Source of the DNA: Magicicada septendecula
Taxonomy: Eukaryota; Arthropoda; Insecta; Hemiptera; Cicadidae
NCBI GenBank assembly: GCA_034769895.1
Contig: CM068373.1
Coordinates: 439,995,080 to 440,059,079 of the forward strand
Length of the DNA: 64,000 nt
Direction: 5' to 3'
Shown: positions 12,487 to 22,965 of the stretch, in pieces
Numbering within the stretch: position 1 is the first letter of the stretch
How the letters are laid out: each line of letters begins with the position of its first letter
The notes under the pieces: model-generated
What the model was told of the DNA's origin: nothing
Databases searched by the model: none
The model's input: only the letters and a program-made list of their open reading frames with translations
Translations under genes and position numbers: made by a program

Positions 12487-12700
12487 GGGCACAAAACACA
12501 GATGTTAAATACGAATAATGAAAAATATTCCGTGGGCTCAAAACCCAAACGTTAAATACGAATAACGAAAAATATTCCGTGGGCTCAAAACCCAAACGTT
12601 AAATACGAATAACGAAAAATATTTCGTGGGCTTAAAACCCAGACGTTAAATACGAATAACGACAAATATTCCGTGGGCTCAAAACCCAAACGTTAAGAAA
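12487..12700. repeat. 47-bp minisatellite, about 4.5 copies
   Basis: The phrase gggctcaaaacccaaacg recurs at 12534, 12581, 12628 (one change) and 12675, exactly 47 bp apart, with ttaaatacgaataacg and aatattccgtg in between. A first, more diverged copy starts near 12487. Confidence 0.95.
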
Positions 12701-12831
12701 CGAAAATACGCATCGATAAATAATATAGCCATATTTTCAAAAATACTATCCAATATTTATAATAACCATATAATTATACAATGTTAAATTTCATTCAAAA
12801 TATACAAAATACAAATAACGGAATCATATAA

Positions 12832-12842
12832 GTATAAATAAA
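12832..12842 (+). promoter_or_regulatory. TATA-box-like site
   Basis: tataaataaag about 130 bp after the minisatellite, followed 30 bp later by a plausible start region (tgaaacagaaatcacact). No coding frame follows, so this may be part of an old LTR or a chance match. Confidence 0.2.
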
Positions 12843-12996
12843 GAGCCCCTGCACCTGAAACAGAAATCACACTTATATACTATGGGTGATCTAACCAAAC
12901 TTTCAGCTGCCTAACCAAAACAACATTTCCGCGTTTTGACACAACAAACGACAAAAAAATGGTGTTGCCTCAGATAAGTGTTTGAGGACTTGAAGG

Positions 12997-13026
12997 ACCC
13001 CTCGACGCAGTGCAATGTCGAGGGGT
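12997..13026. other. perfect 10-bp-stem hairpin
   Basis: acccctcgac at 12997-13006 and gtcgaggggt at 13017-13026 are exact reverse complements around a 10-base loop. It sits in a slightly GC-richer patch without a recognisable gene. Confidence 0.8.
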
Positions 13027-13689
13027 TGTGTAAGGTGTGTACATGGTATTGTGTGGTGTGTGTGCCAGCGCGACAGTGCCAGGTGTGAACATTTCAACCG
13101 GGGGTGGACATTTTCATTGGCTCGATTAGTCTAAAAATGGTCACGCTGCCCAGTTGCGGACACTCCTGGACAATCCCACGCCGATAAGTTCAAAGGTGTA
13201 CCTGAAAGAGAAATGATTAGTAAATACAACTGAAGACTCTTCGAAGACTCTTCGACGACGGGGACCAACCTAAAAAGATTCTAACCCGACCGGAAGTACA
13301 TTCACCGTTTATTGAATTAAGTATCTTCATTTAAATACAAAATAATTAATTTTTTACCGGTTTTCAAGTTTTTAAAGCAAAAAATAAGAATTTTTACAAC
13401 AATCTGATTTAATTAATAGCTAAACGAAGTTACGTAAATAATGTTTAAATGGCAAATATGGCAAACATCGGTTATAAGAAAATAATATTTAATTTAATCT
13501 TCTGTGACTTTAATTGCGTTTATATATATTTTAATAATAAAAAATGCATAATTTTTTGTAATATTTTTGACAAAAAGTATCAATAAGTTTTTTTTAACGC
13601 GTTTAAAAGAAAACAATTAACAAGAAAAAACTACTTTCAAGAAAAACCGTTGCGCGGTTGCATTTTTATTTAAAAGAACGCTGTTTTAA
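13027..13689. other. unassigned AT-rich spacer
   Basis: No supportable gene or repeat seen. Confidence 0.3.
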
Positions 13690-13714
13690 CTGACAATCAT
13701 GGTTTGTTGAATCT

Positions 13715-13875
13715 ATTTATTATTAGCACATTACGTTTTGCCTGTTCTGTGTCACGTGACATCTTCAGTGATAAATCTGAGATTGCGGACTCTATTGAAG
13801 TCCTCTCAGCTTCATCGATTGAGAATGACACATTGTCTCATGGGCGAAACGTAGTATGTTATTAGTGATGATAAT
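13715..13875. repeat. diverged foldback repeat with CTGAAGA/GAAAC motifs
   Basis: The left arm contains, on the minus strand, CTGAAGA (plus tcttcag at 13772-13778) followed by a tgtcacgtgaca hairpin and aaaacgtaat. The right arm on the plus strand contains ttgagaatgacac, gtctca and gggcgaaacgtagta. The outer parts tattagcacattacgtt and aacgtagtatgttattag are inverted copies. The arms are unequal, so it is an old copy. Confidence 0.55.
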
Positions 13876-14999
13876 AATAATAATATCGATAAACGTGGCT
13901 GACCATGCAAAAGCGTTGTTGTTATTGAGGAAAATAAGAAGTGATCAACCAATTACTTCGCGACTCTAAGGGAGAGGATTCCTGTAGACTCTGAGCTGCT
14001 GTCACTAACACTACTACTCAGTGCCCACAATTTAAATTTTAATCAATTTCACTTTCAACATTTTTGTCCAAAATATGAGAGAGTTGTTGTGAGCACCGAA
14101 ACTTATACAGTGTCAAATAAATCTGTACACGTTTTCTTCCTAAGTTCAAAAGTCTGACATGTTCACTTCCTTACAGACTACCTACACTTGATTTAGTGGG
14201 GAGGAAACCTAAGAAATTCCCAAACGTAACTAACTAAGCATGCGGTAGGCTTCTCCTTGAAGATGTCTCTCCTGAAACATAACAACCCTCCACCTGTTTC
14301 ATCCCCCTACAAAAAAAGAGTTAAATGTGGCAATTTTTTAAGATCAACCCTGTTTTAAGATTCAATACGTTTTTAGCTTTCATAACACCAAAGTTTCGTT
14401 CATTCCACGGTGAGGGGTTCTTAGTCAGAATCGGTCTCGTCGTTGAACTTCGAAAGATTTGGTGAACCGTTTGGTGTTCAGAAAACAAAACTCGAGTTAA
14501 ACCAAAAAACCAGTATTGATCTTAATAATAAAAATAAAAATATTTTTGTAAAGAACCGAGACGAACGCGGCGCGAACCAACCCGAGCTCGACGCGAACCG
14601 AACCGAACCGACCCGAAGTTACACGAAGTCGAGGTGGGGCGATTAAGTGAGCATGTCATTGTCATAGTATTTAGAGGTATTAGAGATAAGTTGATGGTTG
14701 ATCTTACAGACCAGTTTTAACATGTTAATTCAATAAAAAAAAAAATATTAGGGTGAGTGAGTCCACAGTACGGTCAGACGACATGGAAATCTAACCACAA
14801 TATGGCGACATTTCCACCCCAAATTAAATTATGTTTCACCAAAATGAGACTCTACCATTCCTTCCTACACACCAAGTGAATCAGAACTCCTCTGCATCCT
14901 TAGTAATCATAACTTACACGTCTACTCTACGGTAGACTAGTGGTGAGCCGTCCTAGCCCCCTTCAACATGGGGGAACATATAAGTTCTAACAAATTTTT
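13876..14999. other. unassigned region
   Basis: Contains a GAACC-like low-complexity run near 14560-14625 that opens a spurious 67-codon frame. No recognisable domain, RNA gene or mobile-element end was found. Confidence 0.3.
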
Positions 15000-15001
15000 G
15001 T

Positions 15002-15295
15002 TCGAAGGCTTTCACGGTCGGTGTCAGTTGAACTTAAACCATCTGCCGAGCTGTTTGGCCGTGGTCCAAGGTTTTCATTAAAATCAAACGTTTCAGCAGC
15101 AGCACTGGCTGCCATCTTCAGTGGAAGTATCGAGTCTACCGAACGCGGGGTGTCGTACGTCAGGTCCACAGTACTGTGGTGAAGGCTAAATATGTCCCGC
15201 GATGTACTTATTAATGAATGAAATGCAAAATATAACTATAACGAAAAACGTGGACCACGGCCAAACATCCCGGCAGATGGTTTAGTTCAAGTTCT
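15002..15295. repeat. foldback repeat of the ttcacggtcgg family, inner part partly deleted
   Basis: Left arm: tttcacggtcggtgtc, aaaccatctgccgagctg, tttggccgtggtccaagg, then GTTTC at 15090-15094, a hairpin, TCTTCAG at 15115-15121 and the cagtactgtgg palindrome. Right arm: acgtggaccacggccaaaca and ggcagatggtttagttcaa, inverted relative to the left. The head phrase ttcacggtcgg/ccgg recurs near 18735, 20832 and 57789. Confidence 0.7.
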
Positions 15296-15538
15296 AACAA
15301 AATTTCACAAGCATCGCTTATGTCCACATTATACCCTATATGCCTAACTGAAAATGTTTCGTTTGTACTCAGAAAATGGGTTACTTGTGTAACGAGGAAA
15401 CGATTCTGAATTGATTTTATTCTTCTTGATTTGATGGCATATTAACACTAAAACTCTTTATGGAAGCATCTGGCAATAATTCAGTATCGGCAGAGAAGTT
15501 CAACTGTGTATATGATGACTCTGATTTTTCGTGTTATA

Positions 15539-16851
15539 CGAAGTGTGATCAAAATGTATCATGATTGATACTAGCAATGCCAAGTCAGCTGACTTGGCTC
15601 CAAAAAAGCGACACATGCCTTTACTTTACAGTATAGGCCTACTGATTACTCGGTATAAGTTTTATAATAACAGCTGATCTGGTTTGTTTACAAACGCTCA
15701 TTGTTCTGTTGTGTGTTAATCTCATTTGACGCATTTACCATGGCAAAGAAAATTGATCAGAGATATTGTATCAGATTTTGTCAAAAAGTTGGTGAAACAT
15801 GTAAAGATACATTTGAAAAATTACAAAAAGTTTATGAGGAAGATTGTATAAGTCGTACACAGGTTTATGAGTGTTCAAGCGTTTTAAAGATTGGCGTGAA
15901 AGTGCTGAGAGTGACGAGCGTTCAGGAAGGCCTTTAACCAGCAAGACTGACCACAACGTTGAGCTGTGCGAGAAAACCGCCGAATCACCATTCGTGAGCT
16001 AGCAAATGATTTAAATATTAGTTTCGGATCAGTTCAGTCCATTCTTACTGATGAGTTGGGATTGAGATGTGTTTCTGGAAAGTTTGTACCAAAAGTTCTC
16101 ACAGCTGACCAAAAAGCTGCCCGGGTGTCAGTCGCTCAAGACCTGCTTGAATGTGCTAAAAACGATGAGAGCTTCATTAAATCGATCGTAACGGGTGATG
16201 AATCATGGGTTTATTGATACGATCCAGAAACTAAGGCCCAGTCTTCAGTGTGGAAGACGCCAAATTCTCCAAGACCAAAAAGGGCAAAACAGAACCGAAG
16301 AAAAGTCAAGACCAAGCTCACAGTTTTCTTTGATCACAAGGGGATTGTTCATCATGAATTTGCTCCACCAGGCCAAACAGTTAACCAGTATTACTACTTG
16401 TATGTTTTGAGGTGATTGTGGGATGCAATTCGACGAAAAAGATAACAGTTGCATCATAATGGTGAATGGTGGCTTCAACACGACAATATACCCGCCCACA
16501 CGTCACATGCTGTTGATCATTTTCTTGCTAAACACAATATTCCACAGCTTCACCACCCTCCATATTCGCCAAATATGGCTCCCTGTGACTTTTTTCTCTT
16601 TTCGAAGATAAAAAAATCAATTGAAAGCGAGATAAATTCAAGACATAGAAGAGATAAAAGAAAATGCGACGAGAGAACTTAAGACTCTTACTGAAGATGA
16701 CGTTAAGACATGCTTCGAACAGTTGGGAAAGCGTTGGAAGAAGTGTGTGGCTGCGGAAGGGGACTATTTTGAAGGAGACAAGTTTACAAATCTGTAACTC
16801 TTGTATATTTATGTAAAGAAATCAATCCTGATACTTTTTTATCACGCCTCG
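15539..16851 (+). mobile_element. mariner element, full-length size with TIRs and TA duplication
   Basis: The left end cgaagtgtgatcaaaatgta (from 15539) and the reverse complement of the right end cgaggcgtgataaaaaagta (ending 16851) match over about 30 bp with few differences. Both are flanked by TA (15537-15538 and 16852-16853). The 1313-bp length is typical of mariner (about 1.3 kb). The enclosed transposase is broken (see the 15740-16797 entry), so the copy can no longer move on its own but its ends could still be recognised by an active transposase elsewhere. Confidence 0.85.
15740..16797 (+). pseudogene. mariner transposase (DD34D), inactivated by frameshifts and stops
   Basis: Starts ATG at 15740 with MAKKIDQRYCIRFCQKVGE, followed by the first helix-turn-helix. 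A missing base near 15870 moves the frame to FKRFKDWRESAESDERSGRP, and another shift near 15963 leads to VRENRRITIRELANDLNI. The catalytic TGDESWVY (first Asp) is followed immediately by a TGA. The frame then continues with YDPETKAQSS and VFFDHKGIVHHEFAPPGQTV. LQHDNIPAHTSH holds the second Asp and NMAPCDFFLF the third, with 34 residues between them: the mariner DD34D signature. The C-terminal CVAAEGDYFEGDKFTNL ends at TAA 16795-16797. At least two frameshifts and several stops make it non-functional. About 350 codons would be normal length. Confidence 0.9.
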
Positions 16852-16853
16852 TA

Positions 16854-18380
16854 CATATTCTTTTCCCTGTTTCGTTAAAGTCTATAAATCAGATATACCT
16901 AGAGCAGCAGATATTACTATAAATAATTAGTACAATATTTAGTTGCTTATTGTAGTAATAAACTAAGCTATCCTAATACTAATAAACTATAAAATATTCA
17001 CGTATATAAAAATAACCATAGCTCAGGCTTCGAAAAAATCCCCCCGCCCCATCCATTCAAAAGAACCGCCTTTAAACTTCAACGACTGCAGTAGACAGCA
17101 AAATTAGAGAAACAAAAATACAGACAGTATGAAGTTGTTAAATTGACTTATTAAGGCTTACCTTGACTTACAAATCCTTATGCCGTCCACAGCGTGTAGA
17201 TTGGCTGCAGCTCGCCCACCGAGTTGTCTTCTTCCTTCCGTAGCACTGCACAACACTTCACCAAAATGTACACTCGACACTGAACCGCACTGTACACTGT
17301 CTACGGTATTCATTTACCAAAGTCACCTTACAGCTCTGTTGTCTTCATATCGTAAAAAAAAAAAAAAATGGCTGTATCACAGATATACAGTAAAACTGGA
17401 AAACGTGTTATATGGATTAAGTGGATATAATCAGCATAAGGTGAGACTAATGACTTGTCATAAACTCCAAGAACAGGTTCTTACTGCTAAGTATATGAAG
17501 TAAATGAACACTATTTGTATTAGTATGGTCCTAATAAAGTCACAGAGTACTTTTTTCTCTCGTGTTATTTGGGCAGAAGAAGATAAGAGTAATAAGACAA
17601 TAGGAAAGCTCACATACTCGGTGTTGCGTGATGTAATTTTTTGAAACAAAATAAAAAATTCGCCTCAGTACTAGATTATTACCTACCGACTTCCTAAGAC
17701 CATCATAACCATTAGAAGAAAATATGAGGCATTGGAACGAACTAGAATAAGTTAAAGAAATAAACAATCAAGATGACGACGCAAGAAATTGTTTATCCAT
17801 CTTCTTGTAAGAATAAAAGATGTAATATTGGAACAGTCAAAGTGTCAGAGGATGTCAGAGACTATTAGCATCACTGATAGTGTTGATAACCTTTAATGAT
17901 TACCATGATGATGACAGGCTTTAACAGAAAACGAAACGATAAGACAACAGTACGTCTGAAGGAAGACCAGATTGAGCAGATTACAGTAGGATACCCGAAT
18001 CCAGTGTTAGGAAGCAGTACCAGTCGGATTTAGATCAAGAACCCCATGGCTACCGTCAGCAGCGTACTCAACAGACCAGTCTCTGAAGGAGGAGGATGGG
18101 TGTAAAATCTGACAACTATTTGGTTGTAGGAGGTACAAGAAATCTTACACTGTTGAAATTATACAAATGAAGCAATGGAGTACACTCCAAAATAACATTT
18201 ATCGAGAGTAAAAAATCTGTATTAGTGGAAATATAAGAAGTTTATAGAAGAAAGAAAATTTTCAGTCTATTTAGGTTGACAATTGAATCGGGGGACTAAC
18301 ATTCGAAAGCGCTTAACGACAGCCATTTGACGTAGTGGATATCAACGTTTTCTTTTGAATATCTTGTTATTTGAATTAGC
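16854..18380. other. unassigned region
   Basis: Aside from the candidate non-coding exon at 17165-17300, I see AT-rich sequence without repeats or genes. Confidence 0.3.
17165..17300 (-). other. possible non-coding first exon with splice donor
   Basis: On the minus strand a GC-richer stretch with an insect initiator-like ggttcagtgtc near 17285 runs to cacgctgtggacggcataag and then gtcaag followed by gtaagcc, a strong splice-donor match at about 17158-17164. The stretch has stops in all frames, so it would be 5' untranslated sequence. Only the donor and composition support this; no TATA or downstream exon could be linked. Confidence 0.2.
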
Positions 18381-18384
18381 AGTC

Positions 18385-18562
18385 TCTAAAATTCCAACTT
18401 TGTCGTGTTTACTTGCTAAACTTCTACTTCTCATGTTCCGGACAAGGTCTTTCAGTGTTTCCACCATTTTCAAGTCCTAAAATGGTGGAAACACTGAAAG
18501 GCCTCGTCCGAAACATGACAAGTAGCAGTTTAGCAAATAAACACGACAGAGTTGGAATTTTC
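18385..18562. repeat. foldback repeat with about 80-bp arms
   Basis: The left arm from aaaattccaactttgtcgtg to gtgtttccaccatttt is inverted in the right arm aaaatggtggaaacactgaa to cacgacagagttggaatttt, with caagtcct as the loop. Each arm reads CTGAAAG, a short pairing segment with cgtcc/tgtcc, then GAAAC or GGAAC, a weaker version of the recurring motif. Confidence 0.85.
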
Positions 18563-18727
18563 TTTCTTACATGAAATGATATTTAGTTCCATTAGTTGTA
18601 TGGCTAACGGCCTAAACAGAGAGATGTTACTAGGCAGGGGCGCCACGCGCTTTTTTTAGACTATATTGAAAGTTTAACCGTATTGAAGTGTTTCTCAAAT
18701 TTCATAAAAATAGTAACTTCTATGTTG

Positions 18728-18995
18728 TACGAAGGCTTACACGGTCGGTGTCATTTTGATTAAAAATTAACTCCCTGCTGTTTGGCCGTGATCCAAAGTT
18801 TCTGACAAAACCAGACGTTTCGGCAGTACCACTGACTGCCATCTTCAGTGAAAACGAGTCAACGCTAACGTGGGATGTTGTACGTTAGGACCACAGTCGT
18901 ACAACATCCCACAGTGGTACTGCCGAAACGTCTGGTTTTGTCAGAAACTTTGGAAAACGGCCAAACAGCCGGGAGTTAATTTTAATCAAAAGTAA
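18728..18995. repeat. foldback repeat of the ttcacggtcgg family
   Basis: Left arm: acacggtcggtgtcatttt, ctgctgtttggccgtgatcc, tttctgacaaaaccagacg, GTTTC 18817-18821, hairpin ggcagt/actgcc, TCTTCAG 18842-18848, cgctaacgtgggatgttgta. Right arm: gtacaacatcccacagtgg, actgccgaaacgtctggttt, ggccaaacagccgggagtt. The arms match well, but the right arm lacks the CTGAAGA segment. Same family as 15002-15295. Confidence 0.85.
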
Positions 18996-19857
18996 CTTTT
19001 ATATTGAACATATCGAAATCGGAAACAGACAGAATCGAATAAATTACAACTGACAACTGAAAAATGCAAAATATTCTTGTAAGAATATTCGTGCATTTAA
19101 CGTACTGATATTTGTTTTTAGAAGTTCTTTACAACTCGAGTTAAACAGTGTTTCTGTTGTTATAGACTAAACCGTCTTCTCTGAAAATGCTGAGCGACTT
19201 GAAAACCCTTTAACAACCGAAACGTACCAAAAAGATTAAACCAGATTATTAACAATTCTGTTCGGTAAAACAATTTTGTCACAATAACGGTGTAATCAAT
19301 TTTCTTATTTAGGATAATTAACGTTGTTTTCAGATGTAATTTCAAATCTGATTCGAACTAATCGACTACAGTTGTGGAATACGTTTTTTAAATATTTATA
19401 TATTTTTATTTGTGAAAACAGTGGCTGCAAAAGTTCATATATTTTTAAGTTTTGTAAAACTTGGTTTATCATTACTTCAGTCATTCACATGCAAATAGCA
19501 TTAAACTCAATTAAAGATACAAGAAGAAGAAGAAAAGTCAAGACCAACACCACCCAAACCATACTACACAATACACAAACTACGACCGCATAAACGATTC
19601 CCATTCACACTTTGTGTAGGCCTACACAGAATACATAGGCTACATTCTTTCCATATGACAAACCAAGCTGCTGACATAATTACGTATACAAATGGCCAGT
19701 ATGTATGCATAACTGTTTTGTGGTTCATAGTGTATACTTATCTTGTATACAACTTATAATATACTTTAGTCAGTACTTCTAAAGCAACTGTTCTCACAAT
19801 TAAAACAACTTACAATCATTACTGAAAAGAAAAATATTTATACATTCTATTAACTGT
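18996..19857. other. unassigned AT-rich region
   Basis: A short purine run (aagaagaagaagaaaag) at about 19521-19536 resembles a LINE tail. No gene is supported. Confidence 0.3.
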
Positions 19858-20105
19858 AATCTTCAAATAAGTACATTGCAAGTAGGTTTATTTTCACCTG
19901 ACGCATGTTTCACAGAAATTATTCTGTATCTTCAGAGGTTTGTTTGAATTGTAATTGTAAGCGAAACATTCAAATACGATTCAAACAAACCTCTGAAGAT
20001 ACAGAATAATTTCTGTGAAACGTGCGTCAGGTGAAAATAAACCTACTTGCAGTGTATTCATTTGAAAATGTTACATGGGAGATCTGCAGGAAACTCAACG
20101 AGTTA
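19858..20105. repeat. foldback repeat with two perfect CTGAAGA-hairpin-GAAAC motifs
   Basis: Outer arms cttcaaataagtacattgca and tgcagtgtattcatttgaa; inner arms gtttcacagaaattattctg through tcttcagaggtttgtttgaa and their inverse. In the right arm CTGAAGA is at 19993-19999, one T, acagaa 20001-20006, taat, ttctgt 20011-20016, GAAAC 20017-20021. The left arm holds the same on the minus strand (19907-19935). A diverged fragment of this family lies at 22868-22965. Confidence 0.9.
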
Positions 20106-20824
20106 CTTACAAAGGAATAATTCTATTAACTATATAATTAATACTTATTTTATGCACTGGAATTTAAATGTTAGAAAATTTTTGAATGATTATGAAAAGT
20201 TTAAATTTGGACTCCACTTGATGTATTTAATTCTGATGATACGTTCCGGTTTGAAACTATTTTTCAAATCACTCCGAAGTTTTGTAGGATGGGATGTTTT
20301 CAACTTTCAGTAGTCATTTGAAGATAATTTCAAACTAGAAACACTTCTCATTATTGAAAACGCTGTTTTGGTAAGTGGTATATTTATACAATCTAAAACC
20401 TAAATTCAGATTGTAAATCGGCCAAAGTAATTTTAGTTTTTTTAAAGTTTGATTTTCGTTTTACTGTATTCGCGAACAACTTACGCAATTTAGTTTTTGG
20501 TAAAAGTAGGATTTTTGTAACACCTGAAGAAAAAAAAAATATAAAATTTGCTTATCAACAGAAGTGACGATACAATAAGAACATAGAAAGATACTGAAAT
20601 TATGTCTTAATGAATTCAGAGTCTAGTTTTAAATCGCGTGGTTAAAGAATCATAGCTTTGTTTGTAAAGTTAAGCGTCGCATGCGTAACTACAAAATGCT
20701 GGTTGGATGACCACACGATGGCTCTGTCGGAAGCTTTAATGATATTAGTTTTTGGCGTGATATTGTTGCAAGAACAAAGTTGATTGTCAGGCACACAAAG
20801 TCAACAAAACACAAGTTTTAACAT
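20106..20824. other. unassigned AT-rich region
   Basis: No supported gene. A gtaagt following aaaacgctgttttg at 20371 looks like a splice donor but no convincing exon leads into it. Confidence 0.3.
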
Positions 20825-20827
20825 TAG

Positions 20828-21095
20828 CGTTTTCACGGCCGGAGTCACTTCAGTAAAATTACTGTCCTGGCTGTTGGGCTGTGTGTGGTCCTATTGTTAT
20901 ACATCCACACGTTTCGACTGCAGCTGCGGCTGTCATCTTCAGTGGTGGGTCTTCCGCTCTGACCAACAGCGGTTGCAGAGTCAGTCGCCGGAGGAGCAAA
21001 ACGGAACACCCGCTGAATATGACTGCCGCAGCGGCAGTCGAAATGTCTGGATTTATAACAATATGACCATGGCCCAACAACAGCCCAGAAAATAC
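20828..21095. repeat. foldback repeat of the ttcacggccgg family
   Basis: Left arm: ttttcacggccggagtcact, tcctggctgttgggctgtg, GTTTC at 20911-20915, hairpin, TCTTCAG 20936-20942, then tggtgggtcttccgctctg. Right arm: acacccgctgaatatgactg, ccgcagcggcagtcgaaa with CTGAATA 21013-21019 and GAAA 21040-21043, then ccatggcccaacaacagccc. The right-arm hairpin gactgccgc/gcggcagtc is perfect over 9 bp. Chance open frames exist on both strands because the repeat is palindromic. Confidence 0.85.
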
Positions 21096-21284
21096 TTTGA
21101 CTGAAACACATATTTTTTGGAAATTCGATTTAAAAAAAAATAGAAAAAAATTAAAAGAAATGCAGACGTAAGGCAAGAGCTGAATATATACTCGATAAGC
21201 GACAAAATTTAACAAAATAAAGACAAAACTTGGATACAACACGTAAATAGAATGGATGACTCGAGAATACAAAAAAAAAAAAAC

Positions 21285-21420
21285 AATCCAATATAAACCT
21301 ATTGGAGAACGAGATACAGGAGGCAGACCAAGAAAACGGTGGCTGTGAAGACGAAACAGGCTGCAAGCCTAATCCTTGAAGTGAAGAAGAAGAAAATAAG
21401 AAAAATAAAAATTAAAGGCG
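21285..21420 (+). pseudogene. LINE 3'-end fragment (GGRPRKRW type)
   Basis: One frame reads KPIGERDTGGRPRKRWL and is followed by an aagaagaagaaaataag tail. Many arthropod LINEs of the RTE/Jockey/craniate-I kind end their reverse-transcriptase frame with a GRPRxRW motif and an A-rich tail. Only about 40 codons remain. Confidence 0.55.
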
Positions 21421-21847
21421 TTTGGTTTATTGATGAACAACAAAATGTGAGCATTACATCATCTTCCAGATGAGTGACATCTGTCGAGTATGCAGACAGC
21501 GACCAACATCATCCAAAAACATCATCCAACATCCCCGCTTCCGCTTACTTTTTCAAGCTCCCCCTTCACCCACTACAACTGGTCTCCCCTGAGAACATAC
21601 ACCCCTTGACTCTTATCTCTTTAATCCTCTAATCGCAATACTGCAAAGCAGTCTAAATAAGATGAGTAGAATTTCACTTATAAAAGATAAAAGACGACCT
21701 AGAACTGACTATGATCTTTCAATCTGTTTGAGCTGATCACAATTACAGAATTACTGGCCAATGGTTTGAGAATGTTACTGCAGAGATTCCAAATCAAAAA
21801 AGAAATTAGCATTTTCAGTTATTTTTAGATTTAAATAACTATGATTA
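21421..21847. other. unassigned spacer
   Basis: Slightly C-rich on the plus strand near 21500-21610. No gene or repeat I can name. Confidence 0.3.
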
Positions 21848-21975
21848 TAAGCCGAGGGGACGGAGAGGTGTGGGACGTCCGAGGAAGCGCTGGAGTGACC
21901 AGCTCTAATCTTTGCCTATTTGAGACAGGAACAAACCATCCTTGGTTTAATCCTTGAAGATGATGAAACAACTAT
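21848..21975 (+). pseudogene. second LINE 3'-end fragment (GRPRKRW type)
   Basis: Reads RGRRGVGRPRKRWSDQL before a TAA, then a degenerate tail with gaagatgatgaaac. Same terminal motif as 21285-21420 in a different copy. Confidence 0.55.
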
Positions 21976-22320
21976 GATAGTATTATGATTATTATATTGG
22001 TCTTATCACCTCAGCTGGATGTGGTAGTAGTAACGCACTTTCCAATTTTCTACTGTCATGCAATGTTACGCCATATTACAGATTAAATGGATTAACAAAT
22101 TACAAATAAGCTCATAATAATTTAGAATTTTACAATAAAACATTATTTTAAAACGAAACTTTGGTTAAAATTTGTATTAAAAAAAAATACTAACTTTTAT
22201 AAATTGATTTTTTTTTTTATAGAAAACAACTCTGAAGTATATGTTTTAATGTGGAATAGAATTTAGTATTGTTGCTTGGATTGGATTTAAAAATAAAAAT
22301 AATGAAGACTAGTAACTTAC

Positions 22321-22390
22321 AACCCCTTACGGACAACAGATTTGGTAACTTATTCGGCGCGTAGACGAATGTCCCGATAACGTTTGTCAC
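22321..22390 (-). CDS. candidate 70-bp internal coding exon of a host gene
   Basis: On the minus strand a pyrimidine-rich tract (tctttttactctgttacag) ends at a splice acceptor just before 22390. It is followed by 70 bp with one fully open frame, VTNVIGTFVYAPNKLPNLLS then VRG, and a perfect donor gtaagt (plus acttac at 22315-22320). The patch is GC-richer than its AT-rich surroundings, and the other two frames hold stops, as expected of a real exon. I do not recognise the protein. No neighbouring exon could be joined with confidence, and the second candidate exon at 40893-41017 would need a different phase or exons between. Confidence 0.45.
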
Positions 22391-22505
22391 CTGTAACAGA
22401 GTAAAAAGATATTAGAAATTAATTTTTACATTACACTATCGACAATAACTTAATTAATTTTGTAAAAATAAATATTGCCTTACTAATCAATCTGCTCTGT
22501 ACATT

Positions 22506-22506
<1 letters not shown>

Positions 22507-22539
<33 letters not shown>

Positions 22540-22543
22540 CGCC
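22507..22543. repeat. (TG)n then (CG)n microsatellite
   Basis: An alternating purine-pyrimidine run of tg followed directly by cgcgcgcgcgc, a sequence type prone to Z-DNA. Confidence 0.9.
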
Positions 22544-22867
22544 TATGTTTAGTTACTGCTTAGAAGATGGGACGGATACGTGCGTTGGAAACGACCTATT
22601 GGTTCATAAATTGTGATAGGGGAAAATGTTAATATATAATAATATAGGCCTATATGCATAATTGGTTTAAGCGAGTCTCTTCATCTTTGTAATGGATTCT
22701 TAACATATCGTTCTTAACGAAAAGTGTTAATGTCAGTGAGTAGTATTGAATCGTGCCAAGTTGTTTGATCTACGTAAAACCTTTATCTTGGAATCAGTAT
22801 AACTGTATTAAATTATACTAATTATATAATTTGGTGTTTTCGTCTATTATTCGTTTGTATGTAACTA

Positions 22868-22965
22868 GTTGAGTTTCCTGCAGGTCTCCCATGTAATATC
22901 TTCAAATAAATACACTGCAAGAAGGTTTATTATACACTTCCAGTGTATTTATTTGAAGATAATAA
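22868..22965 (-). repeat. fragment related to the 19858-20105 foldback
   Basis: tagttgagtttcctgcagg, tctcccatgtaatatcttca and aataaatacactgcaag are the reverse complement of 20040-20105. A second inverted piece, cagtgtatttatttgaagat, follows, forming a small palindrome. Confidence 0.75.

Noticed and set aside
20314-20376. Possible exon ending at gtaagt (20371)
   Set aside because: With the obvious acceptor (actttcag) the only open frame begins with a stop codon; a shifted acceptor gives only 57 bp of AT-rich sequence.
20784-21272. Overlapping frames of up to 137 codons on both strands
   Set aside because: They come from a palindromic foldback repeat, so each strand mirrors the other; no protein motif.
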